Shown piece after piece: positions 18,412 to 27,647 of a stretch of 64,000 nt of DNA. Source of the stretch: UBA11475 sp902486425 (GTDB lineage Bacteria > Bacillota > Clostridia > Christensenellales > Borkfalkiaceae). Location of the stretch: assembly GCA_902486425.1 (NCBI GenBank), contig CABTOK010000003.1:15954-79953 (forward strand), written 5' to 3'. Both the position numbers and the translations under genes were made by a program. Below the pieces are notes generated by a model that was given only the letters and a program-made list of their open reading frames with translations, was not told where the DNA came from and ran no database searches. Every line of letters begins with the position of its first letter. Position 1 is the stretch's first letter.

Positions 18412-18424
18412 CGTTCCGGGAACG
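18412..18424. promoter_or_regulatory. Perfect short palindrome, possible operator
   Basis: CGTTCC-G-GGAACG is a 13-bp perfect palindrome between two divergent promoters (18334-18362 minus and 18586-18614 plus). Its position fits a regulator site, but no regulator can be assigned. Confidence 0.35.
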
Positions 18425-18570
18425 ATTCCTTTTTATCTTCGGTTTTATATAATAAAAAACTGTCAGTTTATATATAAAACCACGCCGTTTTGCAGAATAA
18501 ACATATTAAAAAATTATAAAAATCAGGAAAAAGATTTTTATAAAAAATACTTGAAAAACAAAGATTGTAC

Positions 18571-18614
18571 CATTAAACATAATGATTGAACGTAAACATA
18601 TATCATTGTATAAT
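18571..18614 (+). promoter_or_regulatory. Sigma-70 promoter with shared upstream motif, before the glutaminase-like gene
   Basis: TTGAAC (18586-18591), a 17-bp spacer and TATAAT (18609-18614). The 19-bp stretch CATTAAACATAATGATTGA (18571-18589) recurs with one mismatch at 22659-22677, at the same distance from the -35 of glycan locus A. This suggests one regulator acts at both. The promoter lies downstream of the ATG at 18582, so translation must start later. Confidence 0.75.
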
Positions 18615-18644
18615 GAAAGCGTAAAAGATAAAAGGAGCAGCTGT

Positions 18645-20669
18645 ATGGAAAGGAAATTACCCGCTTATCCGATTTTTGTAAAAGATCCCAATTTTTCATT
18701 CTGGAGTACTTCGGATGTTTTGAACGAGACAGATATTACGAGTTGGTACGGAGAAAAAAAGCCCATGTACGGGCTTTTAAGGCTTCCGGACGGTGAAGTC
18801 TGGTGCTTTATGGGCGATATTGATAATATCGACGGTAAAAACGTAAAAAAAGCGAAACAGAAAGAAGTTATCGTTTCGTCATTCGCGACTACATATATAT
18901 TCGAGGCGGGATCCGTAGAACTTACCGTAAAATTCGTTTCGCCGCTTCCGCCCGACGATGTCGAAAGAATTTCGGAACCCGTATGTTATATGAGTTATTC
19001 GCTGAACAAAGATATAGAAGGGGCGGAAGTCTCTCTTTTTATAAGCCGGCGCATAGCTTACGATTCCAATCCGAAACTGCCGGTGAACGATACATGCCGC
19101 AATTACGCTTATAACGTAGGAAAGGACAGGGCGGCTTTCATCGGACTTAAGAGACAGCTTTATTTATCCAATAACGAAGACTGGGCGGGCGCAGACTGGG
19201 GTTACTGGTACGTCTGCGGCAAAGACGCCGCCGCGCTCGACTGTTACGACTTCGAGAGATATATTCTTACCGGAAAAAAGGACTTTTCGAATGTCGATGA
19301 AGAAAAATTTATCGCCGCTTTCGAAACGGGCAAAGAAGGTTTTATAACGCTTGCTTACGACAGTATCGTTGCGATAGATTACTTCGGTGACTTCAAAAAG
19401 ACGTTGTATCTCGAAAATCACACCATAATCGACGCGATTAAGGACGTAAGGGAAAACAAAGACAAAATAGAAGCCCGCCTTGACGAAATCGACGAAAAGT
19501 TAAAGATAAAAGCCGATAAAATTTCGCCCGATTATTACGATATACTCGCAGCTTCGCTCCGTCAGAGCGTAGCCGCGCACACCGCGATAGCGGATAACGA
19601 CAAAAAGGTGGTTTTCTTATCGAAAGAAAACGGCAGCAACGGCTGTATAGGCACGCTCGACGTGAGCTATCCGAGCATGCCGCTCTACCTTATTTACAAT
19701 ACCGAGCTTGTAAAGGGGATGTTAAGACCTATTCTTAAATTCGCGCGCATGCCGATCTGGAAGTTCGATTTCACTCCGCACGACGTCGGAGCGTATCCTT
19801 TCTGTTGCGGCAACGTGTACGGCGCGGTCGAAACCGGAAAGTACGGTTCGATAATCAAAAACAAATGCGGCGAGCTTCAGCCTCAGTACTATCTGTTTCC
19901 CGAAAACAACGGCGAAATCGACGAAGATATGCAGATGCCCGTCGAAGAATGCGCCAATATGCTTATAATGCTTTACGCCTGCTATGCGTTTGACGGCGAT
20001 ATAACTCTTTATGCCGATAATGCGGATTTATGCGAAAAGTGGGTTCGGTATCTCGTAAAATACGGTCTGAAACCCGCAAATCAGCTTTGCTCTGACGACT
20101 TTGCGGGGCATTTTGCAAACAATCTTAATCTGGCGATAAAAGCCGCCGTCGGAATAGGTTGTTATGCGAAACTTTTGGAGGAGAGCGGTAGCGACGGGAA
20201 AGAATTTGAAAAAACAGCCAAAGAATTTGCGACCGAGATAGAAAATTTTTCCGAAAATCTTACGCATCTTCCGCTTACCTGGGACGGCAAAAAGGAAGGC
20301 TTCGGAATAAAGTACAACCTGCTCTTCGACAAAGTATTGGATCTTAATCTGTTCAGCCGAAACCTAAGAGAAAAGGAAACCGATTTTTATATTGAAAAAT
20401 CTCTGCCGTTCGGCATGCCGTTCTTCGATATAAAAAATTACGTAAAAAGCGACTGGGCGATTTGGACGGCGGCGCTTACGGATGATCCCGAAAAACGTAA
20501 AAAAATGATAGCGCCTATAGCGAATTTTTTGAAAAACTCTCCGAGCCGGGTTCCCTTCTGCGACTGGTATATGGGAGATACGGGCGAAAAATTATTTTCG
20601 CAGGCAAGAAGCGTGGTAGGGGGATGTTTCGCGCTTCTTCTCGGAGACTCTCTTAAAGAAAGAAAATAA
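18645..20669 (+). CDS. Glutaminase A-like protein (DUF4964/DUF5127/DUF4965/DUF1793 family)
   Basis: About 674 residues from the ATG at 18645, which has AGGAG 8 bp upstream; the earlier in-frame ATG at 18582 lies upstream of the promoter. No signal peptide, so cytoplasmic. The N-terminus LPAYPIFVKDPNFSFWS with WYGEKKPMYG is DUF4964-like, a beta-rich part follows, then FDFTPHDVGAYPF (DUF4965-like) and LCSDDFAGHFANNLNLAIKA (DUF1793-like, alpha/alpha toroid). Fungal GtaA was described as a glutaminase, but bacterial members often sit with sugar genes and may be glycosidases. It stands alone between a leftward sugar operon and a MATE gene and shares a promoter motif with glycan locus A, favouring a carbohydrate role (inference). 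Confidence 0.82.
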   Translation: MERKLPAYPIFVKDPNFSFWSTSDVLNETDITSWYGEKKPMYGLLRLPDGEVWCFMGDIDNIDGKNVKKAKQKEVIVSSFATTYIFEAGSVELTVKFVSPLPPDDVERISEPVCYMSYSLNKDIEGAEVSLFISRRIAYDSNPKLPVNDTCRNYAYNVGKDRAAFIGLKRQLYLSNNEDWAGADWGYWYVCGKDAAALDCYDFERYILTGKKDFSNVDEEKFIAAFETGKEGFITLAYDSIVAIDYFGDFKKTLYLENHTIIDAIKDVRENKDKIEARLDEIDEKLKIKADKISPDYYDILAASLRQSVAAHTAIADNDKKVVFLSKENGSNGCIGTLDVSYPSMPLYLIYNTELVKGMLRPILKFARMPIWKFDFTPHDVGAYPFCCGNVYGAVETGKYGSIIKNKCGELQPQYYLFPENNGEIDEDMQMPVEECANMLIMLYACYAFDGDITLYADNADLCEKWVRYLVKYGLKPANQLCSDDFAGHFANNLNLAIKAAVGIGCYAKLLEESGSDGKEFEKTAKEFATEIENFSENLTHLPLTWDGKKEGFGIKYNLLFDKVLDLNLFSRNLREKETDFYIEKSLPFGMPFFDIKNYVKSDWAIWTAALTDDPEKRKKMIAPIANFLKNSPSRVPFCDWYMGDTGEKLFSQARSVVGGCFALLLGDSLKERK

Positions 20670-20698
20670 CGACGATAAGATAAAAAGTATAAAAGGTA

Positions 20699-20727
20699 AA
20701 AAGACCGCTGCAAAAGCGGTCTTTTTT
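20699..20727. terminator. Bidirectional intrinsic terminator
   Basis: AAAGACCGCT and AGCGGTCTTT enclose a short loop, with T run 20721-20727 on the plus strand and an A-rich 5' flank. It lies between the convergent glutaminase-like and MATE genes. Confidence 0.88.
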
Positions 20728-20766
20728 GGTGATTTAGTATAATACCTGTATCGGTGAAATACTACC
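20728..20766 (+). repeat. TACCTGTA palindromic repeat, copy 2
   Basis: GGTGATTTAGTATAA, core TACCTGTA at 20743-20750, then TCGGTGAAATACTACC. It directly abuts the terminator T run and ends 7 bp before the MATE stop codon. Its right half is very close to copy 4. Confidence 0.7.
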
Positions 20767-20772
20767 GAAATT

Positions 20773-22233
20773 TTAATATTTCATTTTTATTATGTTTTTT
20801 ACAAGCGGGAAGATTAAAACAACCGAAGCCAGAATCCATGCGCCGGGATCACCGAAACACAGAGCGCAATATGATAAAAGCGAAGCCGAAGAATTTATTT
20901 CTCCGCCGTTAAAGAGAACCGGAAGAATGAGGCATATAAGAACTCTTGCTACAAGTTCCGCAATGCCCGCTCCGAGAACGTATCCCGGTTTGCATACTCC
21001 CTGAACGGCGCTTCTCACGACGATTAAAAATCCGAGTATCGAGTATAGACCGAAGTCTATATAAATGTAGGCGTTGCCGAACTTTATAGACTCCGGCGTT
21101 ATTTTATCCGCACTCATAAATATGTACTGGTACGCGCCGTTTATCGATAAAAGCAAACCCGTTACGAGACAAAAAGCCGATATTATAAGCATTATTACAA
21201 GGGACTGCAAAGTTCCTTTTTTTACGTTTTCGTAATTGCCTTTACCGTAGTTCTGCGCATTGAATCCGAGTATTGCGGAACCGAGCCCGTTAAGTAAAGC
21301 CATTAAAAAGTTTATCAGTTTGTTCGCCGCTCCGAAGCCGTTCTGTGCGGGCGCAGACGGTACCATTTCGCCGCTGACGGTAAGGTCAAACCTGACCACA
21401 ACGCTCTGCATGACGATAATTCCGACAGCTAAAATGGAGAATTGGAAGCCGAGCGGAACTCCCTGTTTTAAATGATCGCCGAATTCTTTGAACGAACCCT
21501 TAAAGTCATCTTTGGTTATTCTTAAATCTTTGTATTTTATAACCGTATACAAAAAGCTCGCGACCATGCTTATCAGCTGTGCGAGAACGGTCGCTACCGC
21601 CGCGCCTTTCGGACCGGCTTTGAAAACCGCAAGGAATATAAGATCTAATCCGACGTTTAATACTGTCGAAAACACGAGGAATATAAGCGGCGTTACCGAG
21701 TCTCCGTACGCCCGTAAAATTCCGCATATGAGATTGTACCCCATCTGCGTGAATATGCCGATAAAAATAACGAAGCAATAATCATATGCCGCGTCGTAGA
21801 CTTCTTTATTCGCAGGGGTAACGTTTATCGCGGAAAGAAGCCACGGCAGAGCAATGAGCGACAAAACGGTTAAAATTACAGATATGATAAGCGATAAAAG
21901 AAGTTGCGCCGTAAACGACCTTCTCGTACCAGCCATGTCGCACGCTCCGACGTATTTAGCCGTTATTACCGAAAACCCCGCTGTACAGCCGAATGCGAAT
22001 TGCAAAAATATAAACGTAAGAGGAAACGTGTCGTTTACTCCCGCAACCTGTTTTGCGGAAAGAACCTGTCCGCAGATAACGGCGTCGGTTAAGACGTAAA
22101 TCTGCTGTAAAAGGTAAGACAGTATTATCGGAGCGCCGTATTTTAATATGACCTTGTAAGGTTTGCCCGTAGTAAGGTCCACGGGTTTAAGAAGATTTTT
22201 CAAAAAAGAAAATTTACCTGAAGATCCGACCAT
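20773..22233 (-). CDS. MATE-family efflux transporter
   Basis: About 486 residues with 12 hydrophobic segments. The N-terminal half carries the typical ILSYLLQQIYVLTDAVICGQ, and FGAANKLINFLMALLNGLGS begins the second half. Members export drugs or metabolites with Na+ or H+. I chose the ATG at 22233, which has AGAAGG 6 bp upstream; the ATG at 22272 would add 13 residues (MPLSIKAKRKKAF) but has only A-rich sequence before it. It is a monocistronic leftward gene. A decayed relative lies at 40986-41625. Confidence 0.9.
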   Translation of the reverse strand: MVGSSGKFSFLKNLLKPVDLTTGKPYKVILKYGAPIILSYLLQQIYVLTDAVICGQVLSAKQVAGVNDTFPLTFIFLQFAFGCTAGFSVITAKYVGACDMAGTRRSFTAQLLLSLIISVILTVLSLIALPWLLSAINVTPANKEVYDAAYDYCFVIFIGIFTQMGYNLICGILRAYGDSVTPLIFLVFSTVLNVGLDLIFLAVFKAGPKGAAVATVLAQLISMVASFLYTVIKYKDLRITKDDFKGSFKEFGDHLKQGVPLGFQFSILAVGIIVMQSVVVRFDLTVSGEMVPSAPAQNGFGAANKLINFLMALLNGLGSAILGFNAQNYGKGNYENVKKGTLQSLVIMLIISAFCLVTGLLLSINGAYQYIFMSADKITPESIKFGNAYIYIDFGLYSILGFLIVVRSAVQGVCKPGYVLGAGIAELVARVLICLILPVLFNGGEINSSASLLSYCALCFGDPGAWILASVVLIFPLVKNIIKMKY

Positions 22234-22293
22234 AAAAGCCTTCTTTCGCTTCGCCTTTATGCTAAGCGGCATTTTTTATTTTTTTGCGAATTT

Positions 22294-22322
22294 AATTTAG
22301 TCTTGCGCTTAAAAAAAGTCAA
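22294..22322 (-). promoter_or_regulatory. Sigma-70 promoter of the MATE gene
   Basis: Minus strand TTGACT (22317-22322), a 17-bp spacer, TAAATT (22294-22299), 61 bp before the chosen start. Confidence 0.6.
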
Positions 22323-22658
22323 GCGGTTAAACCCGTTTTTTGTATTTTTTGCTGAAAATATCGTCTGTAAAGTACATTATAAATACTTTTGCGAATAAAA
22401 ACGCCGATTTTTCCGTCGCGAAAACGCATTTTAAAATCATATTTCTAATAATGAAAAACACAATTTTGAAAATGATTAACTTTAATGTTATATAAATTTT
22501 CGATAACCCGACGGCAAAAATTTTTAATGAAATATACTTTGCGTCAAAAAAATACGATTGTAGATAACGTCAGATTTTATATAACGATTATACTGTTTTA
22601 CATATGGTTGAATCCAACGAAAAACCACCTGAAAACAGGCGTTTTCCGCTGCGTGCCG

Positions 22659-22703
22659 CATTAAACGTAATGATTGACAACCGCTGCGGGGGGGGGGTAT
22701 AAT
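22659..22703 (+). promoter_or_regulatory. Promoter of glycan locus A with a G10 tract in the spacer and a shared upstream motif
   Basis: TTGACA (22674-22679), an 18-bp spacer and TATAAT (22698-22703). Ten consecutive G fill spacer positions 22688-22697 and abut the -10. Gain or loss of one G would change spacing to 19 or 17 bp, so the promoter could switch by slipped-strand mispairing. CATTAAACGTAATGATTGA (22659-22677) repeats the motif at 18571 at the same offset from the -35. Confidence 0.75.
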
Positions 22704-22895
22704 AGCCTTGATTAAAGGGGCTTATGCTGCGTTTTCGGGCGCACGCATACGCGTGAAACATTATTAAAAGTTAATAACGGCCGGCTGTAAAAACGTGAAA
22801 ATAAATTTCATATAGAGAAGGCCGGGATATAAGATATAAGTCAAGGCGTAAACTTCCCGAAGGGAAGAACAAAATATATTTTATGGAGGTTCACA
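22704..22895 (+). other. Long 5' leader of glycan locus A
   Basis: About 185 nt between the promoter and the first gene with no ORF of note. It contains short complementary parts (a CGCACGCATACGCGTG region around 22760; CCGGC near 22784 against GCCGG near 22822) and ends in TGGAGG, 7 bp before the ATG at 22896. No riboswitch class I recognise. The rest of the gap back to 22323 is AT-rich with nothing supported. Confidence 0.4.
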
Positions 22896-25800
22896 ATGAT
22901 GAACGGCAAAAAAAGATTGATCGTAATACTGTCTTTGGTTGCGACTATAGTTGCATCGCTCTGTTTTGTTGCTTGTAAAGGAAACGGCAGCGACGACAAG
23001 AAAGAAACTTTAGTCATAAACAACAAGACCGAACTTACGGCAGAATGGGTAGAAGGCGGAGACGCCCGTACGCTCGACGTAACTCACAGAGTAAACGGCG
23101 TTATTCAGAAGAACGTTACTTATACGGTAAGTTCTTCCGATTCCGACGTTATCGAAGTCGGCGACGACAACGTTACCCTTAATGCGGTAGGCGGTGGTAC
23201 GGCTACGATCACGGTAAAGACGCAAAAGGCTTCCGACAGCGTCGAGATAACCGTAACGCCCTCGCTTAAAGGCGTTTCGATTTCAAACAAAAACGACCTT
23301 AAAAAGGCTTGGGTATCAGGCGAAGCGGCGAGAAGCTTAACCGTTAAGTTCAATCCCGATTATTACGATACGAACAAACCCGAATACACGGTGGTATCTT
23401 CCGCTCCCGACGTTATCGAAGTCGGCTCGGACAAAACTACCTTAACCGCAAAAAAGGTCGGTACTGCTACCGTAACCGTAACCGCGGGCAGTTATTCGGA
23501 CAGCGTAGAGCTTACCGTTCGTCCCGTAATGACTTCTCTTACCGTAGAGAATAAAGAAGCTCTCGGCGCAGAATGGACCGACTGGACGATAACCCGCGCT
23601 ATGGAAATAACCATGCAGCCTGCGGAATACTACAATGCGGAAAATACTCCCGTTACGGTAACTTGCGAACCCGCCGGCGTTATCGAAGCGAAAGGCACCG
23701 TACTCACGGCTAAAGCGGTAGGAACCGCAACCGTAACGGTATCAGCAGGCAACGTAAAAGACACCTTTACCGTTAACGTATTGAGAGGTGTTCCCATACT
23801 CACCATAGCCGACGCTCCGAAATTCGAAGCTACCGATGAAGGCGGCGTTATAAACGCTGTCGAGGGCGAAACTCCCGCTCTTCCGATGATAACGGCTAAA
23901 TCCTGCGACGGCACTGCGCTCGAAGTAGAAACCGAATTTGCAGAAGGCATAACTTACGGCACGACGGACAGATCGTTAACCGCCGCAAAGGGCAGCTATA
24001 CGATTACCGTAACGGCTACCGACAATCTCGATCCCGAATCCAAAACGGTAAAAACGATAACCTTAAACGTTTACAGAAAGGTTTTCGGCTGGAACGACGG
24101 CACGTGGGACGTAACCGATCCTTATAAAACCGACGCAGAACAGAGAGTAACGAACAGCACCGGCGGATATCAGGTAGCAAACTTCAACATGGCGGCTTCC
24201 GAATACTATTACGCCGAAGCGGAATTCAATCTTACTGCGGGTTGCGTCGTAGGTCTTTCACACATGAGAGAAGACAACAACAGAAGATGGTTCGGCTTAA
24301 CCGTAAACAACTGGGGCGAATTCGACTTCAAAGCCACCGATTTCGATACTTCCAAGTTCTCCGGTTCGTGGGATCTTGACGAATGGAACAATTACGGGCT
24401 TATGATAGCTCACGCATATCAGTTAAGAGATCACAGAGGTCTTGCCGCTAACGAAAACACCGGCATACATAAAATCGCAACCGCGAGAGTAGGCAAGGTT
24501 ATATACGCTTTCTGGAACGATCAGTACGTAGGAGCGTATAATCTCGACTGGTACTCCGCAGATCCCACGATTCCCGGATTCTTTACCTTATCTTTCAGCA
24601 GCGGCAGCGGCTACGTAAAGGGTATCAACTACTTTGCGGGTAAAGAAGCGGTAGAAACTAAAGTAAACGCTCTTACCGAAAACGGAAAGACCGTAATTTC
24701 GCAGTACGTTCCCGATAAAGGATGGGCTGGCGACTCGAAGAACATCGATAACAGAAACTTCACGAGAGGCGAAACGACTTCCGAAAAGGGCGTAAATTTC
24801 GACTTTACCAATGCAAGCACTCACTGGAACGGCGGTATGGTCAGCCCGTACATCTATACGGACGGCGACTTTACCTTCGAATTCGATTATAAAAAGAATT
24901 CCGGCAACGGAACCATGTGGCTCGAAATGCGTAACTATCGTTACGGCGGCGAAAAATTCTATCTCGGAGCTAATTTCGAATACAGCAACGTAAGACTTCT
25001 CGGCGGCACCGATAACACCGCTTATGCTTACGACGGCTTCGACGCTTCCGAAGGAATACACTTTGTCGTAAGAGCTAAAAAATACGATACTTACAGAGAA
25101 TTTGTCCTTATCGCTCAGTCAAAGGCCAATCCGAAGCAGATAAGAGAGGTAACTCTTAAATACGGCGCGGCAGCAGACGAAGCGAACGGCGTTCTTGAAT
25201 ACGCAGAATGGGATAAACCCAACAACGTTCTCTGGCACAACGTAAACGTTGCAGGCGAATACAGCAACGTTGTTTATACTCCCGAAGCAAAAGCTATCCC
25301 CGTAGCGAAAGTAAGCATCACCAACAAAACCGCGCTTACTTCCGCTCCGTGGATTTTAGGCGAAGGAAACAAGACTTTGGAACTCAGCTTCCTTCCGTCG
25401 CTCAACAACGTAAACTTACCCGAATTTACCGTAACTTCTTCCGAACCCGAAGTTATCGGAATCGGCGAAGACAAACTTACTTTAATCGCAAAATCGGCAG
25501 GCACCTCGGTAATCACCGTAACTTGCGGCGAACTCACCGATACCGTAACGCTTACCGTTCGTCCGGCGATGACTTCTCTTACCGTAAGCAATAAAGAAGA
25601 ACTTGCCGCATCGTGGCTTAAATGGGACGCCGCGAGAACCATAAACGTAACTTTCGCTCCGGCGGAATTCTGGAAACAGAACAACACCGATGTAACCGTA
25701 ACTTGCTCCGATCCCGAAGCGATTACGGCAAACGGATATGTGATCACCGCTAAAAAATTAGGAACTTTCACCGTAACGGTATCTGCTTACGGATGCGAGG

Positions 25801-27353
25801 ACACATTCACGATTAATGTGGAAAAGAGAGATAATCCCGACATCGATTTTGCCGAAACCGCAAACTTTGTTAAAGAAGAAACCGGCGGCACTATGAACGG
25901 ATACGCTCTCGCCGCATTAACGCTTCCCGCAGCAACAGCTACTTCGACCGTCGGCGAAGACATAACGGCAAATATGACCGTCGGCTTAAAAGAAACTTAC
26001 GAAGGCGTAACTTTGGAGGACGGCGTTATCACCGGTCCCAAAGGAACTTACGACGTAGTTTACACGATAGCGGAAGGCGAAAAGTCGGTAACCAAGACCA
26101 TTACCGTAAATCTTTACAGAGATTTACTCGGATGGAACGACGGCGCTTTCTCTATGGAAACCGCTTTCGTAGCCGATGCCGAGCAGAAAGTAAACGTAAG
26201 TAAAAACGGTTTCCAATTAGCGCAGTTCAAAGGCGGATATTCCGAATACTACTATGCCGAAGTAACCTATTACGCAACTGCGGGTAACCTCGGTATCGCT
26301 AACTTTACCGAAGACAATCATACGAGAATGCTTGTGAACGCTATTCAGACGAACGGCGATCACAACTATAAACTCAGCGATTTCGATACGTCGAAGGGCT
26401 GGACGCTCGAAGAATACAACAAGAGTGGCGTATGGGTTGCTTACTCTTATAAACTCGACGCAGTAAGAGGTCTCACCGCCAATGCGGACGCAGGTATAAA
26501 CAAGGTTGCTTTCTTACGTCTCGGCGATTACTTCTATACCTTCTGGAACGACCAGTACGTAGACTCCGTAACCAATCGTTACTATGCCGGTAAGGCGACT
26601 GTTCCCGGTCTCTTCACGAGCGGTATAAGCGAAGGAGGATACGCTTCCGGTATCGAATACTTCACCGGTAAAGAAGCAACCGAAGCTAAATTCAACGCTC
26701 TCACGCATAACGGTGCGGATTTAATCGTATCTTATGCTCCCGATACATGGGCAAGTAATTCGGTAAGCGCCGACGGTTCGTTATTCACAAGAGGCGAAAC
26801 GAGCGAAGAAAAGGGTATCAACTATACATACGTCGACGGCACGAGAAAATCCGGCAACGACACTATGGTAGGCACTTATATGTACTTTGACGGCGACTTC
26901 TCGTTCAGCTGGACTTATAAAAACAACAGCACTCTGAACAACGACGGTTGCGAATCCCGTATGTGGCTCGAACTCAGAAATTATATGTACAACGAAACGA
27001 ACTTCGTATTCGGTGCGGAATACAGCTCCAACACGAGAATGTTCGCAAACACTCCGAGATTTGAGGAAGGCAGCAAATGGTTCGAAAAAGGATTCGACAA
27101 GACGCACACGTTAAAGTTCACTTTAACCAGAATTCTTAAAGAATCTGCCGAAGAACTTACGATGACTATAGTCGATCTCGACGACACGAGCGTTACGTTA
27201 ACGAGAACTATTACCATTGATTCCACCTACGATTCGCGCTGGAATCAGCCGGTAATTCTTCACTGGAAGAATGTTGGCGTTTCGGGAGAATATACAAACG
27301 TTATGTGGAAGAACTTCAACGGCAACGGAAACTGGGTTGAAGCCGGAGCTTAA
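22896..27353 (+). CDS. Giant surface lipoprotein: Big_2 Ig-like repeats plus two lectin-like modules
   Basis: A 1485-residue lipoprotein (lipobox Cys 27, FVAC). It is built as two similar halves. Half 1 has Big_2-type repeats at about 41-300 (each ending like ...AVGTATVTVSAG), a linker domain, then a ~400-residue beta-rich module starting FGWNDGTWDV (about 396-805). Half 2 repeats this with Ig-like units about 806-985 and a second module from LLGWNDGAFSM (about 1075-1485). The modules look like concanavalin/laminin-G jelly rolls (FTFEFDYKK, MWLEMRNYRYG), likely glycan-binding, but I cannot name the family. No catalytic motif is seen. As first gene of the locus it probably captures the polysaccharide at the cell surface. 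Confidence 0.8.
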   Translation: MMNGKKRLIVILSLVATIVASLCFVACKGNGSDDKKETLVINNKTELTAEWVEGGDARTLDVTHRVNGVIQKNVTYTVSSSDSDVIEVGDDNVTLNAVGGGTATITVKTQKASDSVEITVTPSLKGVSISNKNDLKKAWVSGEAARSLTVKFNPDYYDTNKPEYTVVSSAPDVIEVGSDKTTLTAKKVGTATVTVTAGSYSDSVELTVRPVMTSLTVENKEALGAEWTDWTITRAMEITMQPAEYYNAENTPVTVTCEPAGVIEAKGTVLTAKAVGTATVTVSAGNVKDTFTVNVLRGVPILTIADAPKFEATDEGGVINAVEGETPALPMITAKSCDGTALEVETEFAEGITYGTTDRSLTAAKGSYTITVTATDNLDPESKTVKTITLNVYRKVFGWNDGTWDVTDPYKTDAEQRVTNSTGGYQVANFNMAASEYYYAEAEFNLTAGCVVGLSHMREDNNRRWFGLTVNNWGEFDFKATDFDTSKFSGSWDLDEWNNYGLMIAHAYQLRDHRGLAANENTGIHKIATARVGKVIYAFWNDQYVGAYNLDWYSADPTIPGFFTLSFSSGSGYVKGINYFAGKEAVETKVNALTENGKTVISQYVPDKGWAGDSKNIDNRNFTRGETTSEKGVNFDFTNASTHWNGGMVSPYIYTDGDFTFEFDYKKNSGNGTMWLEMRNYRYGGEKFYLGANFEYSNVRLLGGTDNTAYAYDGFDASEGIHFVVRAKKYDTYREFVLIAQSKANPKQIREVTLKYGAAADEANGVLEYAEWDKPNNVLWHNVNVAGEYSNVVYTPEAKAIPVAKVSITNKTALTSAPWILGEGNKTLELSFLPSLNNVNLPEFTVTSSEPEVIGIGEDKLTLIAKSAGTSVITVTCGELTDTVTLTVRPAMTSLTVSNKEELAASWLKWDAARTINVTFAPAEFWKQNNTDVTVTCSDPEAITANGYVITAKKLGTFTVTVSAYGCEDTFTINVEKRDNPDIDFAETANFVKEETGGTMNGYALAALTLPAATATSTVGEDITANMTVGLKETYEGVTLEDGVITGPKGTYDVVYTIAEGEKSVTKTITVNLYRDLLGWNDGAFSMETAFVADAEQKVNVSKNGFQLAQFKGGYSEYYYAEVTYYATAGNLGIANFTEDNHTRMLVNAIQTNGDHNYKLSDFDTSKGWTLEEYNKSGVWVAYSYKLDAVRGLTANADAGINKVAFLRLGDYFYTFWNDQYVDSVTNRYYAGKATVPGLFTSGISEGGYASGIEYFTGKEATEAKFNALTHNGADLIVSYAPDTWASNSVSADGSLFTRGETSEEKGINYTYVDGTRKSGNDTMVGTYMYFDGDFSFSWTYKNNSTLNNDGCESRMWLELRNYMYNETNFVFGAEYSSNTRMFANTPRFEEGSKWFEKGFDKTHTLKFTLTRILKESAEELTMTIVDLDDTSVTLTRTITIDSTYDSRWNQPVILHWKNVGVSGEYTNVMWKNFNGNGNWVEAGA

Positions 27354-27418
27354 TATAAGGCAAAGCCTGTAAAAAAGACAGCAGTTAATTTTTTCATAAA
27401 ACCTTTTAATGGCGGAAA

Positions 27419-27444
27419 CCGTCTCCCGCACCCGCGGGAGACGG
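27419..27444 (+). promoter_or_regulatory. Intercistronic GC-rich hairpin
   Basis: CCGTCTCCCGC and GCGGGAGACGG form a perfect 11-bp stem with loop ACCC, with no T run. It sits after the giant lipoprotein gene and before a binding-protein gene; likely an mRNA processing or stability element. The following 200 bp up to 27648 are AT-rich and hold no gene I can support. Confidence 0.65.
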
Positions 27445-27647
27445 CGGAAGTCGTTAATTTTTACTCCCTATCATTAAAAAACAAACGAAAATCAAAAAAA
27501 TCGCATTATCCGCCTTTAACTTTGAAGGCGAAATTACATTAAAAAGGCCTATAAAAACAAATATAAAGATATATACAAAAAAACCGAACATGAAATTAAA
27601 AGCGGAACTCCGCTTTGATATAAAAATAAAAAGCAAGGAGAAAAAAG

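Noticed and set aside
18582..18644. ATG at 18582 as start of the glutaminase-like protein
   Set aside because: The consensus promoter (18586-18614) lies downstream of it; ATG 18645 has AGGAG at good distance.
22896..27353. Glycoside hydrolase or sialidase activity in the giant lipoprotein
   Set aside because: Beta-rich modules resemble lectin folds, but I found no conserved acid pairs or Asp-box motifs, so I call it binding only.
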